DNA of 64,000 nt from Paracyclopina nana (taxonomy: Eukaryota; Arthropoda; Copepoda; Cyclopoida; Cyclopettidae): NCBI GenBank assembly GCA_019096065.1, contig JAGUCH010000002.1, positions 12,970,501 through 13,034,500 on the forward strand. The letters are read 5' to 3'. The notes beneath the pieces were generated by a model. That model saw only the letters and a program-made list of their open reading frames with translations. It did no database searches and was not told the origin of the DNA. The position numbers and the translations under genes were made by a program. Of this stretch, positions 13,701 through 23,539 are shown piece after piece (position 1 is the first letter of the stretch; each line of letters starts with the position of its first letter).

Positions 13701-16117
13701 GGCAAATTCAGTTTGAAAGCTGGCTGTAGTAGCGAAATGCTAGTGGCGATGTGATTTTCAGTTGCCCACTGAAACAAAAAGTTTGCGACAAAACTGAAAC
13801 TCTAGTTTTCCATGGAAGCTAGTGGTAAAAGGAAACTTTTCCACAAACCACTTTGAAAAAAGTTACTTCTGGTGCAGTGTGGTAAATTCAGTTTGAAAGC
13901 TGGCTGTAGTAGCGAAATGCTAGTGGCGATGCGATTTTCAGTTGCCCACTGAAACAAAAAGTTTGCGACAAAACTGGAACTCTAGTTTCCCATGGAAGCC
14001 AGTGCTACAAGGAAACTTTTCCACAAACCACTTTGAAAAAAGTTACTTCTGGTGCAGTGTGGCAAATTCAGTTTGAAAGCTGGCTGTAGTAGCGAAATGC
14101 TAGTGGCGATGCGATTTTAAGTTGCCCACTGAAACAAAAAGTTTGTGACAAAACTGAAACTCTAGTTTTCCATGGAAGCCAGTGCTACAAGGAAACTTTT
14201 CCACAAACCACTTTGAAAAAAGTTACTTCTGGTGCAGTGTGGCAAATTCAGTTTGAAAGCTGGCTGTAGCAGCGAAATGCTAGTGGCGATGCGATTTTCA
14301 GTTGCCCACTGAAACAAAAAGTTTGCGACAAAACTGGAACTCTAGTTTCCCATGGAAGCTAGTGGTACAAGGAAACTTTTCCACAAACCACTTTGAAAAA
14401 AGTTACTTCTGGTGCAGTGTGGCAAATTCAGTTTGAAAGCTGGCTGTAGTAGCGAAATGCTAGTGGCGATGCGATTTTAAGTTGCCCACTGAAACAAAAA
14501 GTTTGCGACAAAACTGGAACTCTAGTTTCCCATGGAAGCTAGTGGTACAAGGAAACTTTTCCACAAACCACTTTGAAAAAAGTTACTTCTGGTGCAGTGT
14601 GGCAAATTCAGTTTGAAAGCTGGCTGTAGTAGCGAAATGCTAGTGGCGATGCGATTTTAAGTTGCCCACTGAAACAAAAAGTTTGTGACAAAACTGAAAC
14701 TCTAGTTTTCCATGGAAGCTAGTGGTAAAAGGAAACTTTTCCACAAACCACTTTGAAAAAAGTTACTTCTGGTGCAGTGTGGCAAATTCAGTTTGAAAGC
14801 TGGCTGTAGTAGCGAAATGCTAGTGGCGATGCGATTTTAAGTTGCCCACTGAAACAAAAAGTTTGTGACAAAACTGAAACTCTAGTTTTCCATGGAAGCT
14901 AGTGGTAAAAGGAAACTTTTCCACAAACCACTTTGAAAAAAGTTACTTCTGGTGCAGTGTGGTAAATTCAGTTTGAAAGCTGGCTGTAGTAGCGAAATGC
15001 TAGTGGCGATGCGATTTTCAGTTGCCCACTGAAACAAAAAGTTTGCGACAAAACTGAAACTCTAGTTTTCCATGGAAGCTAGTGGTACAAGGAAACTTTT
15101 CCACAAACCACTTTCAAAAAAGTTACTTCTGGTGCAGTGTGGCAAATTCAGTTTGAAAGCTGGCTGTAGTAGCGAAATGCTAGTGGCGATGCGATTTTCA
15201 GTTGCCCACTGAAACAAAAAGTTTGCGACAAAACTGAAACTCTAGTTTTCCATGGAAGCTAGTGGTAAAAGGAAACTTTTCCACAAACCACTTTGAAAAA
15301 AGTTACTTCTGGTGCAGTGTGGTAAATTCAGTTTGAAAGCTGGCTGTAGTAGCGAAATGCTAGTGGCGATGCGATTTTCAGTTGCCCACTGAAACAAAAA
15401 GTTTGCGACAAAACTGGAACTCTAGTTTCCCATGGAAGCCAGTGCTACAAGGAAACTTTTCCACAAACCACTTTGAAAAAAGTTACTTCTGGTGCAGTGT
15501 GGCAAATTCAGTTTGAAAGCTGGCTGTAGTAGCGAAATGCTAGTGGCGATGCGATTTTAAGTTGCCCACTGAAACAAAAAGTTTGTGACAAAACTGAAAC
15601 TCTAGTTTTCCATGGAAGCCAGTGCTACAAGGAAACTTTTCCACAAACCACTTTGAAAAAAGTTACTTCTGGTGCAGTGTGGCAAATTCAGTTTGAAAGC
15701 TGGCTGTAGCAGCGAAATGCTAGTGGCGATGCGATTTTAAGTTGCCCACTGAAACAAAAAGTTTGCGACAAAACTGGAACTCTAGTTTCCCATGGAAGCT
15801 AGTGGTAAAAGGAAACTTTTCCACAAACCACTTTGAAAAAAGTTACTTCTGGTGCAGTGTGGCAAATTCAGTTTGAAAGCTGGCTGTAGTAGCGAAATGC
15901 TAGTGGCGATGCGATTTTAAGTTGCCCACTGAAACAAAAAGTTTGCGACAAAACTGGAACTCTAGTTTCCCATGGAAGCTAGTGGTACAAGGAAACTTTT
16001 CCACAAACCACTTTGAAAAAAGTTACTTCTGGTGCAGTGTGGCAAATTCAGTTTGAAAGCTGGCTGTAGTAGCGAAATGCTAGTGGCGATGCGATTTTCA
16101 GTTGCCCACTGAAACAA
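1764..16117. repeat. 180-bp satellite DNA, about 80 tandem monomers
   Basis: Near-identical monomers repeat every 180 bp. From 2281 to about 8620 the register is exact. Each monomer contains AGTTGCCCACTGAAACAAAA, a CCATGGAAGCTAGTGGTA block, ACTTCTGGTGCAGTGTGG and GCTGGCTGTAGTAGCGAAAT. Most differences are a few recurrent substitutions: GTAAAAGG / GTAAACGG / GTACAAGG, TGGCAAATTC / TGGTAAATTC, and GCGAC / GTGAC. Combinations of these recur in blocks of several monomers, which is higher-order structure. The first monomer is interrupted by a 306-bp insertion. A stretch at about 8626-10330 carries many small deletions. Short open frames in it are not genes. The size and homogeneity fit pericentromeric or other heterochromatic satellite, but location cannot be judged from sequence alone. 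Confidence 0.97.
1920..2225. mobile_element. 306-bp MITE inserted in the first satellite monomer
   Basis: The satellite monomer is broken after TGGCAAATT and resumes with AATTCAGTTTGAAAG, so AATT (1916-1919 and 2226-2229) is a 4-bp target duplication. The insert begins GGGAAAAGCTTGCCTCAAGC and ends with an imperfect inverted copy (GCTCAAGACAAGCTTTTCGC). The inverted repeat extends at least 34 bp, and a further AGATGGCGCT / AGCGCCATCT pair lies inside. No open frame is present, so the element is non-autonomous. Its superfamily is not assigned. Confidence 0.8.
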
Positions 16118-16405
16118 AAAGCTTGCGCCTGAATTCACGTCTTTTGGCATTGTTTTTATGTCATCAATCGCTTCCTTTTTATGCATTGGAATTATGTGTT
16201 GTTTTATTTTGGGAAATTCAGCTCACTCTTCGGCGCGCATTGAGGCATGCAGCTGATGCAGCTGTCTGAACTGACGTTTTTAGCTTTTTCAAGCCTGTTG
16301 CAGTGTGGTACAGTCCAGTGCTGGTTGATGCAGTCCATTGCAGCTTGGTGCAGTATTTAGACACACCGCCATATAGTGCAGTCAGCTGACTTCGGGTTCC
16401 TATTA
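16118..16405. other. Satellite right flank, no gene seen
   Basis: Unique sequence after the last partial monomer, which breaks within AAAGCTTGCG. It contains a loose run of TGCAGT-type words (TTGCAGTGTGG, GTGCAGT, TGCAGTCC) at 16297-16445 that looks like degenerate short repeat. I see no open frame, splice-linked exon or RNA gene. Confidence 0.6.
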
Positions 16406-16557
16406 GCCCGGTTCCAACTCGGAATATCAGCTTAGTGCAGTACGGTAAACCAGTTAAGTCAGGTCGAGCTGAGCGCGCGAGCTAGCTGTGACCTGACTAT
16501 GCTAAAAAGTCAAGTTACGTCTCTTGACTATGCTGATTTTCCTTGTTGGAACCGGGC
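16406..16557. mobile_element. 152-bp MITE with TA target duplication
   Basis: Terminal inverted repeats: the left end reads GCCCGGTTCCAACTCGGAAT and the right end is its near-perfect reverse complement, ending GTTGGAACCGGGC. TA dinucleotides flank both ends (16404-16405 and 16558-16559). The small size, TA duplication and lack of coding potential fit a Tc1/mariner-type MITE. The superfamily rests only on the TA duplication. Confidence 0.65.
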
Positions 16558-16629
16558 TATTGAAAAGCTTTATTTTGGGGTTAAGCATTATTGCTTCCCC
16601 TTAGGCATTTGTTGATTTAAAAATCAGGC

Positions 16630-16814
16630 CTTTTTTCTGTAGATTAAAAATATGGATTAGGTTTTTTGGTGTCAAGCTTTTTCAAGCTTTGCAGTTTTTC
16701 GGTTTTAAGCTTTTCAATGTTTGGTTCGAGCGATCCCAAGCTTTTTGATTTTGTAGCTCAAGCTGGGTTTTAGTTTCAAGCTTTCAACCCAGGCTGGAAC
16801 TCGTTCCATCACTA
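16630..16814. mobile_element. Fragment of hAT-type MITE, inverted relative to the copy at 26.6 kb
   Basis: About 185 bp match the reverse complement of the left part of the complete element at 26564-27054. They share the AAGCTTTTTCAAGCTTTGCA motif, GGTTCGAGCGATCCCAAGC, GTAGCTCAAGCTGGGTTTTA and the terminus CTCGTTCCATCACTA. The other terminus is not present, so this is a truncated copy. Confidence 0.75.
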
Positions 16815-17954
16815 GATAAACCAGACGAACGGAAATCGCCAGAATAATCTAGAGAAGAAACTGCGAAATAGTTAAGGAACGCCCTATTATTGTAGGATTC
16901 TGTAGCAACTGTGAGTTTTTCGTTTCCTAATTATGAGCAATAAATAGAACTGACATCTAATTTTTTGTTTTCTTTGGTAAATAAATGTGGCTGATCGCTA
17001 TAGGGAGCAAAAGACAGACAAAATGCAATAGATGGTGCTAAATTTTTGGATCTTTGGAGTGCGTGTAAGCGTGCGTAGCAATTGCGGTAAAAATAGCGCT
17101 TCTAGCAAAAAGTAAACAAAACGTTTTTAGAATTGTAGGCAACAAAATGACAAAGAAAGCTCTCTTTTTGAGCTTGTAACAGTACAATTGATTCAAGGAA
17201 CAAAATGGTACCATTTTGAGTAAGATTCATGAAAGTCAAGGAATTTTGGATCATGAGTCACATCATATCCAGACCTGAGCATAATGGATCGAATAAGACA
17301 AAATAACCTTACTTTTTGCAGCTCAACTCTGCGTGAGTTCAAAACAATCAAGTTCATCTAGTGTGGGTTCAATAAAAATAGCCAGTTTTTTAACAAATTA
17401 GCCATTACATGCAACGAATTGAGGAAAAAGTATTTTCTGGTGATCATGATGGCCATGCTATAGTTGTTGTACTGGCATGGAAAAAGCTAAGAAAATTGGA
17501 AAAAGCCAGCCCAAAAGTAGTGAACTGTCCCTTATTTTTAGAAATACTCCTCAAAAACTTGGTAATATCTTTGAATCTGGGGCTTTGAAAATAGGTATCT
17601 GTAGCATAGCATATCTTTTATATTAAAAGTAGTTTAGAGAACCAAGGAGAACCAAAAGATATGGCACCTCTAATCAGAGAACCAGCCAATTTTAATTGTG
17701 AGCCCACCTAGACAAGGCAGTTCTCAGCCCACCATGGCTTCAACTAAAATCCGCTAGTAGGAATATGGCTCTTCTAGTTTCGCTCTATATTCCGAAGTAG
17801 CAAAATGCAATCGCCAATTTGCCGTTCACGCTCCGATCTTGGGCCTATTCTTCCTAAATCAGGCTTTAAACATAAAATCGGTTTTAAAAAGCGAAAAAAA
17901 AACCTGGCGATTCGCAAGAGAATATGTTGTAATTTCTGCCCCGCCCGTCCAGTT
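16815..17954. other. Spacer between the MITE fragment and IQUB; no gene recognised
   Basis: AT-rich, mostly unique sequence of about 1.1 kb. Downstream exons of IQUB would be expected here on the minus strand, but I found none. The short open frames at 17774-17965 (minus) and 17805-18056 (plus) do not resemble IQUB or any family I know. Confidence 0.5.
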
Positions 17955-19712
17955 TCACTCATCAATTACCGTGCTTTTGAGCGCAATGAGAGCGGGAACG
18001 CGGTCCGGCCCCTCGAGGTCTTCGTGGTCCTCGAGGATGCGGTAGATGTCAGCTAGGTCCCTCGCACGGGCGATTCCCGGCGACTCCCATTGGAGCGTTT
18101 GACCGGCGGCGTTGGTGAAGATGCGCGGTTGACCGGCCTTGAGGACGATGCAGCGCACCACCTCCTCCTTCTCAGCCAGCTTGTGGCGATCCCGATTGGC
18201 CGCGAGCTCGGCCAATTTGAGGGCTTCCGCGCTCACGAGCTTGGCGCGCGCCCGCCGCAACCCATAGCCTGACCTCATGCTCGCGATCGTCCGCTCCTCG
18301 TTCACGCGCCACGACTCCAGCTTCGCATAGAGCCTCTGAAAATCCTGCTTGCTCTTGGCGGCCTCCGCCGTGGCTGGATCGCCGGCCAATGCAGCAGCCT
18401 CGTCCAGCATTGAGTCCGATGAGCTGGTGTCCTCCAGCATGGCCAGCATCTCCAGCCGGGCCCGTTTCTTGGCCAGGTGTCGCCTGAATATGATCTGGAT
18501 CATGGTAGCCTGCAATTTGGCCGTGTATACGCGTTTATGGACAATCTGCACGTCGATGTACTCACGGCTCGCATTTGGATGAGCCTGTAGGCCTTGGCGC
18601 TCGTGTAGTTGTCCGAGGCCTCAATGACCTTGTCGTTCGCTTTGCTTAGGTGAATGCCAGGGGTGGAGGTCTGGGTCGAGATCTCCCTCATGGTCTGCAC
18701 CAATTTGGAGGCTCTCGGCGCCGTTTGGCAGCCTCTGGAGAGCCCAGACTTGTACTTGTCCGACCACGTTCTCTGGAGAAAGATGGTCTGCGTCTCCGCA
18801 TGGTGGAATTCGCGGTCGCGAGGGAGAATTCGGTAGCCGCCCAGAAAGGCTTTTTTCTCCCCATCCCTCACAATTGCAACCCTCACGAGGTTCCCTTTTT
18901 GGTAAAAAATAAAGTCATAATAAATAAATTCAATCCGGTAGATGGAGCCACGATTTGTTGTTGGCGGAAATTGTTTATGCAGCCATGCGCTCTTAGTGAT
19001 GATTTGGCCGTTCACTCGCGGAAAAAGCCAAATAAGAAGTGCGGCAAAACTTCGCTGCCTGGTAACGCCTGAATAAACCTAATACAGAAGGATCTTACCT
19101 TCGGATAACTTGACAGTGAGAATGCCAGTGTCGGGATCAAATGCTGGATATTCCTCGTCGTCTTCCTCTTCTTCGCCGTCCTCGGCCTCGTTGCTGCTGC
19201 CCTCGCTGAATTGACTATTTCGAAATCTGTGCAGCTGGATGGGCAGCCTCGAGGGATCCGAGGATTCGAGGACGAAATCCACGTTCCACGCAGCCGTTGT
19301 CCGAGCAAGGATGTCGCAGAGCGGTGTCTCGTCCGCCACCAACGAGCCAGACCTTGCCAGCCGCAACCGGAGATGCTTCACATGGGGGCACTTCAAGTAG
19401 GCGTCGTGAATGGTCTTCTTGATTCGGCCCACTGTGTCCACGATGCCACAGTGCATTTTCACAGTGTTCTCCCCGGTGCGGTCGTTGAAGTTCTGCAATA
19501 ATGTTCTACAATATAAGAAATAAGAACAGATTCTAACTGCTGCTTACGTGCACAGGGGGTGGATTTTCCTGGTGAGTGGAAAAGCAAGACGAGGCATGGG
19601 GAGACAGGTCTAGCTTTCTTGGACTGATCTCACTGAACAAGCCCTTTATATCGTCCTGACCTTTACTTATCACCCAGTACACGTTAACGGTCACCCAACC
19701 CCTGGTGGACAT
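17955..19712 (-). CDS. IQUB: IQUB-like (IQ motif and ubiquitin-like domain) protein, C-terminal half not found
   Basis: Four minus-strand exons: 19712-19548, 19492-19099, 18894-18566 and 18509-17955. They are joined by GT-AG introns of 55, 204 and 56 bp that keep one frame. The start ATG gives MSTRGWVTVNVYW. The product (480 residues to the stop) has a ubiquitin-like part rich in hydrophobic/basic residues, an acidic run, then ILTVKLSEG/NLVRVAIV and the family block KAFLGGYR...EFHHAETQT. An IQ motif (ATMIQIIFRRHLAKK, about residue 297) is followed by a helical region ending ALIALKSTVIDE. IQUB belongs to axonemal radial-spoke machinery in ciliated cells. Human IQUB is about 790 residues, so roughly 300 C-terminal residues are missing. 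A donor-like ACG/GTAATT at 17970 could lead to exons beyond the satellite. Identity is confident, completeness is not. Confidence 0.85.
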
Positions 19713-19865
19713 GATGCCTCCTCCTCGTATGGTTATAAAGCAAGAACATACTTGGCTTTCCCTTGAATATGCATTGACAAAACTTATACGCGAGGGAGGG
19801 ATTGCTTTCTATACATACCTAACATATTTATAAGAGAGGATTACGCCTAGTGAAACATGCGCGCA
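19713..19865. promoter_or_regulatory. Short 5' flank of IQUB
   Basis: About 150 bp lie between the IQUB start codon and the left arm of the transposon nest. This must hold any proximal promoter and 5' leader. No clear TATA box is visible. The transposon nest therefore abuts the 5' end of the gene directly. Confidence 0.3.
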
Positions 19866-19968
19866 GTTCCTGCTTAAATTAAGTAGGGTTCTTGAAAATC
19901 CTCCGCGACTTCGTAGCACTTCGATATAGGGTAACCCATAGAGAAAATCAGCTGTACTCATTTGGAAC

Positions 19969-22900
19969 GGGTCCTACTAAAAGGCACACAATGCCCACAA
20001 TTGGCACACAATGCCCACAATACCCACAAGGCACACAACCGGCACACAATTACTAAAAGGCACACATCAAGTTAAACAATAAAAAATTTATGAATTCTAA
20101 AAGAAAGTTTTTAGCTTAGAAATGTGCCAAATATAAAAGTACCTTTTTAAAATTACAAGGAATCACAATTTAGCTAATATTATTAAACATAAGATAATTT
20201 GATGCAGCTTCCAAAAATGTAAAAAAAAAATTTCTGACTTTCCTTTGCACACAATGATGGCACACATTGGCGCACAATGGCACACAAAATTAACAACCCA
20301 AGCACATGATCCAATTAGTTTGCTTTTTTACTCCATGTGTGCCTTTTAGTAATTGTGTGCCATCATGGCACACAATGGCACACAATGGCACACAATGGTA
20401 CACAATGGCACACAAAGGCACACAAAGGCACACATTGGCACACATTGGCACACAATGGCACACAATGGCACACAATGGCCCACAATAGCTCACAGTTGCA
20501 CATAATGGCACACAATGATGGCACACAATGGCCCACAATGGCGCACAATGATGGTACACAATGGCCGGTTGAAACGGCAGCCTTTTGTACAACACACTAC
20601 ATAAGGCTTGCTGCAAATCAAAGTCAGAAAATTATTGCATTTACATTTTCTGGCATTGCTTTGCTGAGATAATGCCAAAATTTCGGCCATTACAGCTAAA
20701 TCAATTGTTTCAATTGTTGTTAACAACAAAAGCACACAAAAGCACATATTGGCACACAATGATGGCACACATCGGCACACATCGGCACACAATGGCACAT
20801 AATGGCACACAATGGCACACAATGGCACACAACGGCACACAATGATGGAAAACTAATAGCACACTTTTGTTTTTAGCTTAGCTGTGTGCCAAATATGAAA
20901 TTAGCTTTTAAAATTATAAAGAATAATAATTTGGCTTTTATTATTTAATTGAAAAAAAAGATACTTTGGGAGAGCTTCAAAAAATGTAAACAGAATAATT
21001 TTCTGACTTTGCTTAGCTGAGATAATGAGATAATTACCGCTAAATCCATTGTTATTAACAACCCAAGCACATGAACCAATTAGTTTGCTTTTTTACTCTT
21101 TGTGTGCCATCATGGCACACAATGGCACACAATGGCACACAAAGGCACACAATGGCACACAATGGCACACAATGGGCCACAATGACACACAATGGCTCAC
21201 AGTTGCACATAATGGCACACAATGGCCCACAATGGCGCACAATGATGGCACACATGGAAGGTGGTTGCCTGTTTTTAGCTAAGCTGGGTACCTAATATGA
21301 TATTAGCTTTTAAAGTTATAAAGAATTATAATTTTGTGTAATCTTATTTTACAAAAAATAAAGATAATTTGATGCAGTTTCCGAAAATGTAAAAAAAATA
21401 ATTTTCTGACTTTGCTTTGTTCAGATAATGCCAAAATTCGGGCAAATACCGCTGAGACCTTAGTGTGCTTGTTGTGTGCCAACATGAAAGTTGCTTTTAA
21501 AAATACAAAGAATTAATATTCGGCTTCCACTATTTAACATAAAATAAAGATAATTTGATGCAGTTTCAGAAAATGTAAAAAAATAATTTTCTGACTTTGC
21601 TTTGCTGAGATATTGCAAAAATTCGGGCAATTACCTCTAAGACCTTTGTGCGCTTGTTGTGTGCCAACATGAAAATTGCTTTTAAAAATTATAAAGAATT
21701 AAAATTTGGCTATTGTTATTTAACAAACAATAAAGATAATTTGATGCAACTTCCATTTTTGGACTTTGCTGAGATAATGCCAAAATTCGGGCAATTAATC
21801 CAATGTTGCTAAAGTATCACACAACCCAAGCACACAATGGCTCACAATGGCACACAATGATGGCACATAATGGCACACAAAGGCACACAATGGCACACAA
21901 TGATGGCACACAATGGCCCACAATGATGGCACACAATGGCCCACAATGGCACACAATGGCACACAATGGCACACAATGGGCCACAATGGCAGTAATTGCC
22001 CGACTTTTTGCGTTATCTCAGCAAAGCAAAGTCAGAAAATTGATTTGTTTACATTTTCAGAATTAAATTCGCACAAAAAAAGTCGCAAGAGTGGTCACAA
22101 GAGCATTCTCAAAAGTGGTCGCAAAAGTGTGCTATTAGTTTGCCATCATTGTGTGCCATTGTGTGCTTTATTTGTTAACAACAATTGATTTAGCTGTAAT
22201 TGCCTGAATTTGTGCATTATCTCAGCAAAGCAAAATCAGAAAAATAATTTGAAAACATTTTTGGAAACTGAATCAAATTATTATTACTTTAGGCCAATTT
22301 CATATTATCGAAGTCAAGCTAAGGCAAGCTAAGCTAGGTTCTTTGGAGGCTAATATCTCAGCAAATACTGAGTGTATTGGCACCAAATTTGGTAGGATTC
22401 ATCAAAATGTCAACCAATAGCTGCGTTCCAAATTTGGTTAAGTTCTGAGGACGTTTAGAGGAGGTCATTTTCTAAGCAAAGCTAAGTATCTAGCTTGTCT
22501 TTTTAGGCAGGTAAAGTCAGCCTATGGAAGGGATCCTTAGATTCATTTGAAATTTGGTATGGTGGCTTATTAGGCTCTTCTTATGAATCCTACCAAATTT
22601 GGTGCCAATCGACTTAATAGTTGCTGAGCTATAAGCCTCAAAAGTACCTTGCTTTTTTTAGCTTGTATATGTGAAATTGGCCTTTTATGTTACATAGTGA
22701 AAGCCAAATTTTAATTCTTTGTTGTGTGCCATTGTGTGCCTTTGTGGGCCGTTGTGTGCCATTGTGTGTCTTTGTGTGCCATTGTGGGCCATTGTGGGCC
22801 ATCATTGTGTGCCATTGTGTGCTTTATTTGTTAACAACAATTGCCTGAATTTTTGCATTATCTCAGCAAAGCAAAGTCAGAAAAATAATTTGTTTACATT

Positions 22901-23531
22901 TTTGGAAACTGCATCAAATTATCTTTATTTTATGTTTCATAGTGAAAGCCAAATTTTAATTCCTTTTATTTTTAAAAGCAACTTTCATGTTGGCACACAA
23001 CAAGCACACAAAGGTCGTAGCAGTAATTGCCCGAATTTTTGCATTATCTCAGCAAAGCAAAGTCAGAAAATTAATTTGTTTACATTTTTGGAAACTGCAT
23101 CAAATTATCTTTATTTTTATTAAATAGTGAAAGCCATTGTGTGCCATTGTGTGCCGATATGTGCCATCATTGTGCGCAAATGTGTGCTTTTTTTGTTAAC
23201 ACCAATTGAAACAATTGATCTAGCTGTAATTGCCGAAATTTTGGTAATATCTCAGCAAGGCAATGTCAGTAAATTAAATAGCTCAAATTAAGTTTTGTTA
23301 AATAAAATAAGCAAAATTGTAATTCCTTATATTTTTAAAAAAGTACTTTTATATTTGGCACACATCTAAGCTAAAAACATGCAACCACTTTCCAACTTAC
23401 TTTTACGAATCAATTGTTTTTTTCTAAATTTGATGTGCGCCTTTTAGTAATTGTGTGCCGGTTGTGTGCCTTGTGGGTGGTGTGGGCATTGTGTGCCAAT
23501 TGTGGGCATTGTGTGCCTTTTAGTAGGAGCG
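19969..23531. mobile_element. Foldback transposon A, minisatellite-filled, non-autonomous
   Basis: A 3563-bp element flanked by the 8-bp duplication TTTGGAAC (19961-19968 and 23532-23539). The left end starts GGGTCCTACTAAAAGGCACA. The right end is the reverse complement, finishing TTTTAGTAGGAGCG, and the near-perfect terminal repeat is at least 100 bp long. The left half holds blocks of GGCACACAAT units (for example 20351-20560, 20735-20842, 21108-21250 and 21826-21990). The right half holds the same unit inverted (ATTGTGTGCC; for example 22143-22175, 22722-22825 and 23133-23190). Spacers with CTGAGATAATGCCAAAATTC on the left appear inverted on the right, so the element folds on itself about 22.0-22.14 kb. 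No transposase frame is present. An 8-bp duplication fits hAT, P or Merlin-type enzymes. A 391-bp MITE lies inside. Confidence 0.85.
22292..22682. mobile_element. 391-bp foldback MITE inside element A
   Basis: The insert is present in A but absent at the matching site of B, where TTATTACTTTA runs directly to GTTACATAGTG at about 25620. The ends are inverted: GGCCAATTTCATAT on the left and ATATGTGAAATTGGCC on the right. Internal arms are also inverted (TTGGCACCAAATTTGGTAGG near 22380 and CCTACCAAATTTGGTGCCAA near 22590). No coding potential. A TTA/TTT flank hints at a 3-bp duplication, which is not certain. Confidence 0.75.
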
Positions 23532-23539
23532 TTTGGAAC

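Noticed and set aside
1..16117. CRISPR-like array or bacterial repeat region
   Set aside because: No alternation of constant repeats and unique spacers. Units are directly tandem and the surrounding genes are spliced animal genes.
17774..18056. Small frames overlapping the end of IQUB as separate genes
   Set aside because: No similarity to known proteins, and they overlap the IQUB exon in antisense.
18510..18565. A frameshift or 20-nt mini-intron in IQUB (GTGAGT to GTGCAG)
   Set aside because: A 56-nt intron ending at TTGCAG restores the frame and aligns exactly with the family at RLIQMRA/ATMIQ, so no frameshift or unusual intron is needed.
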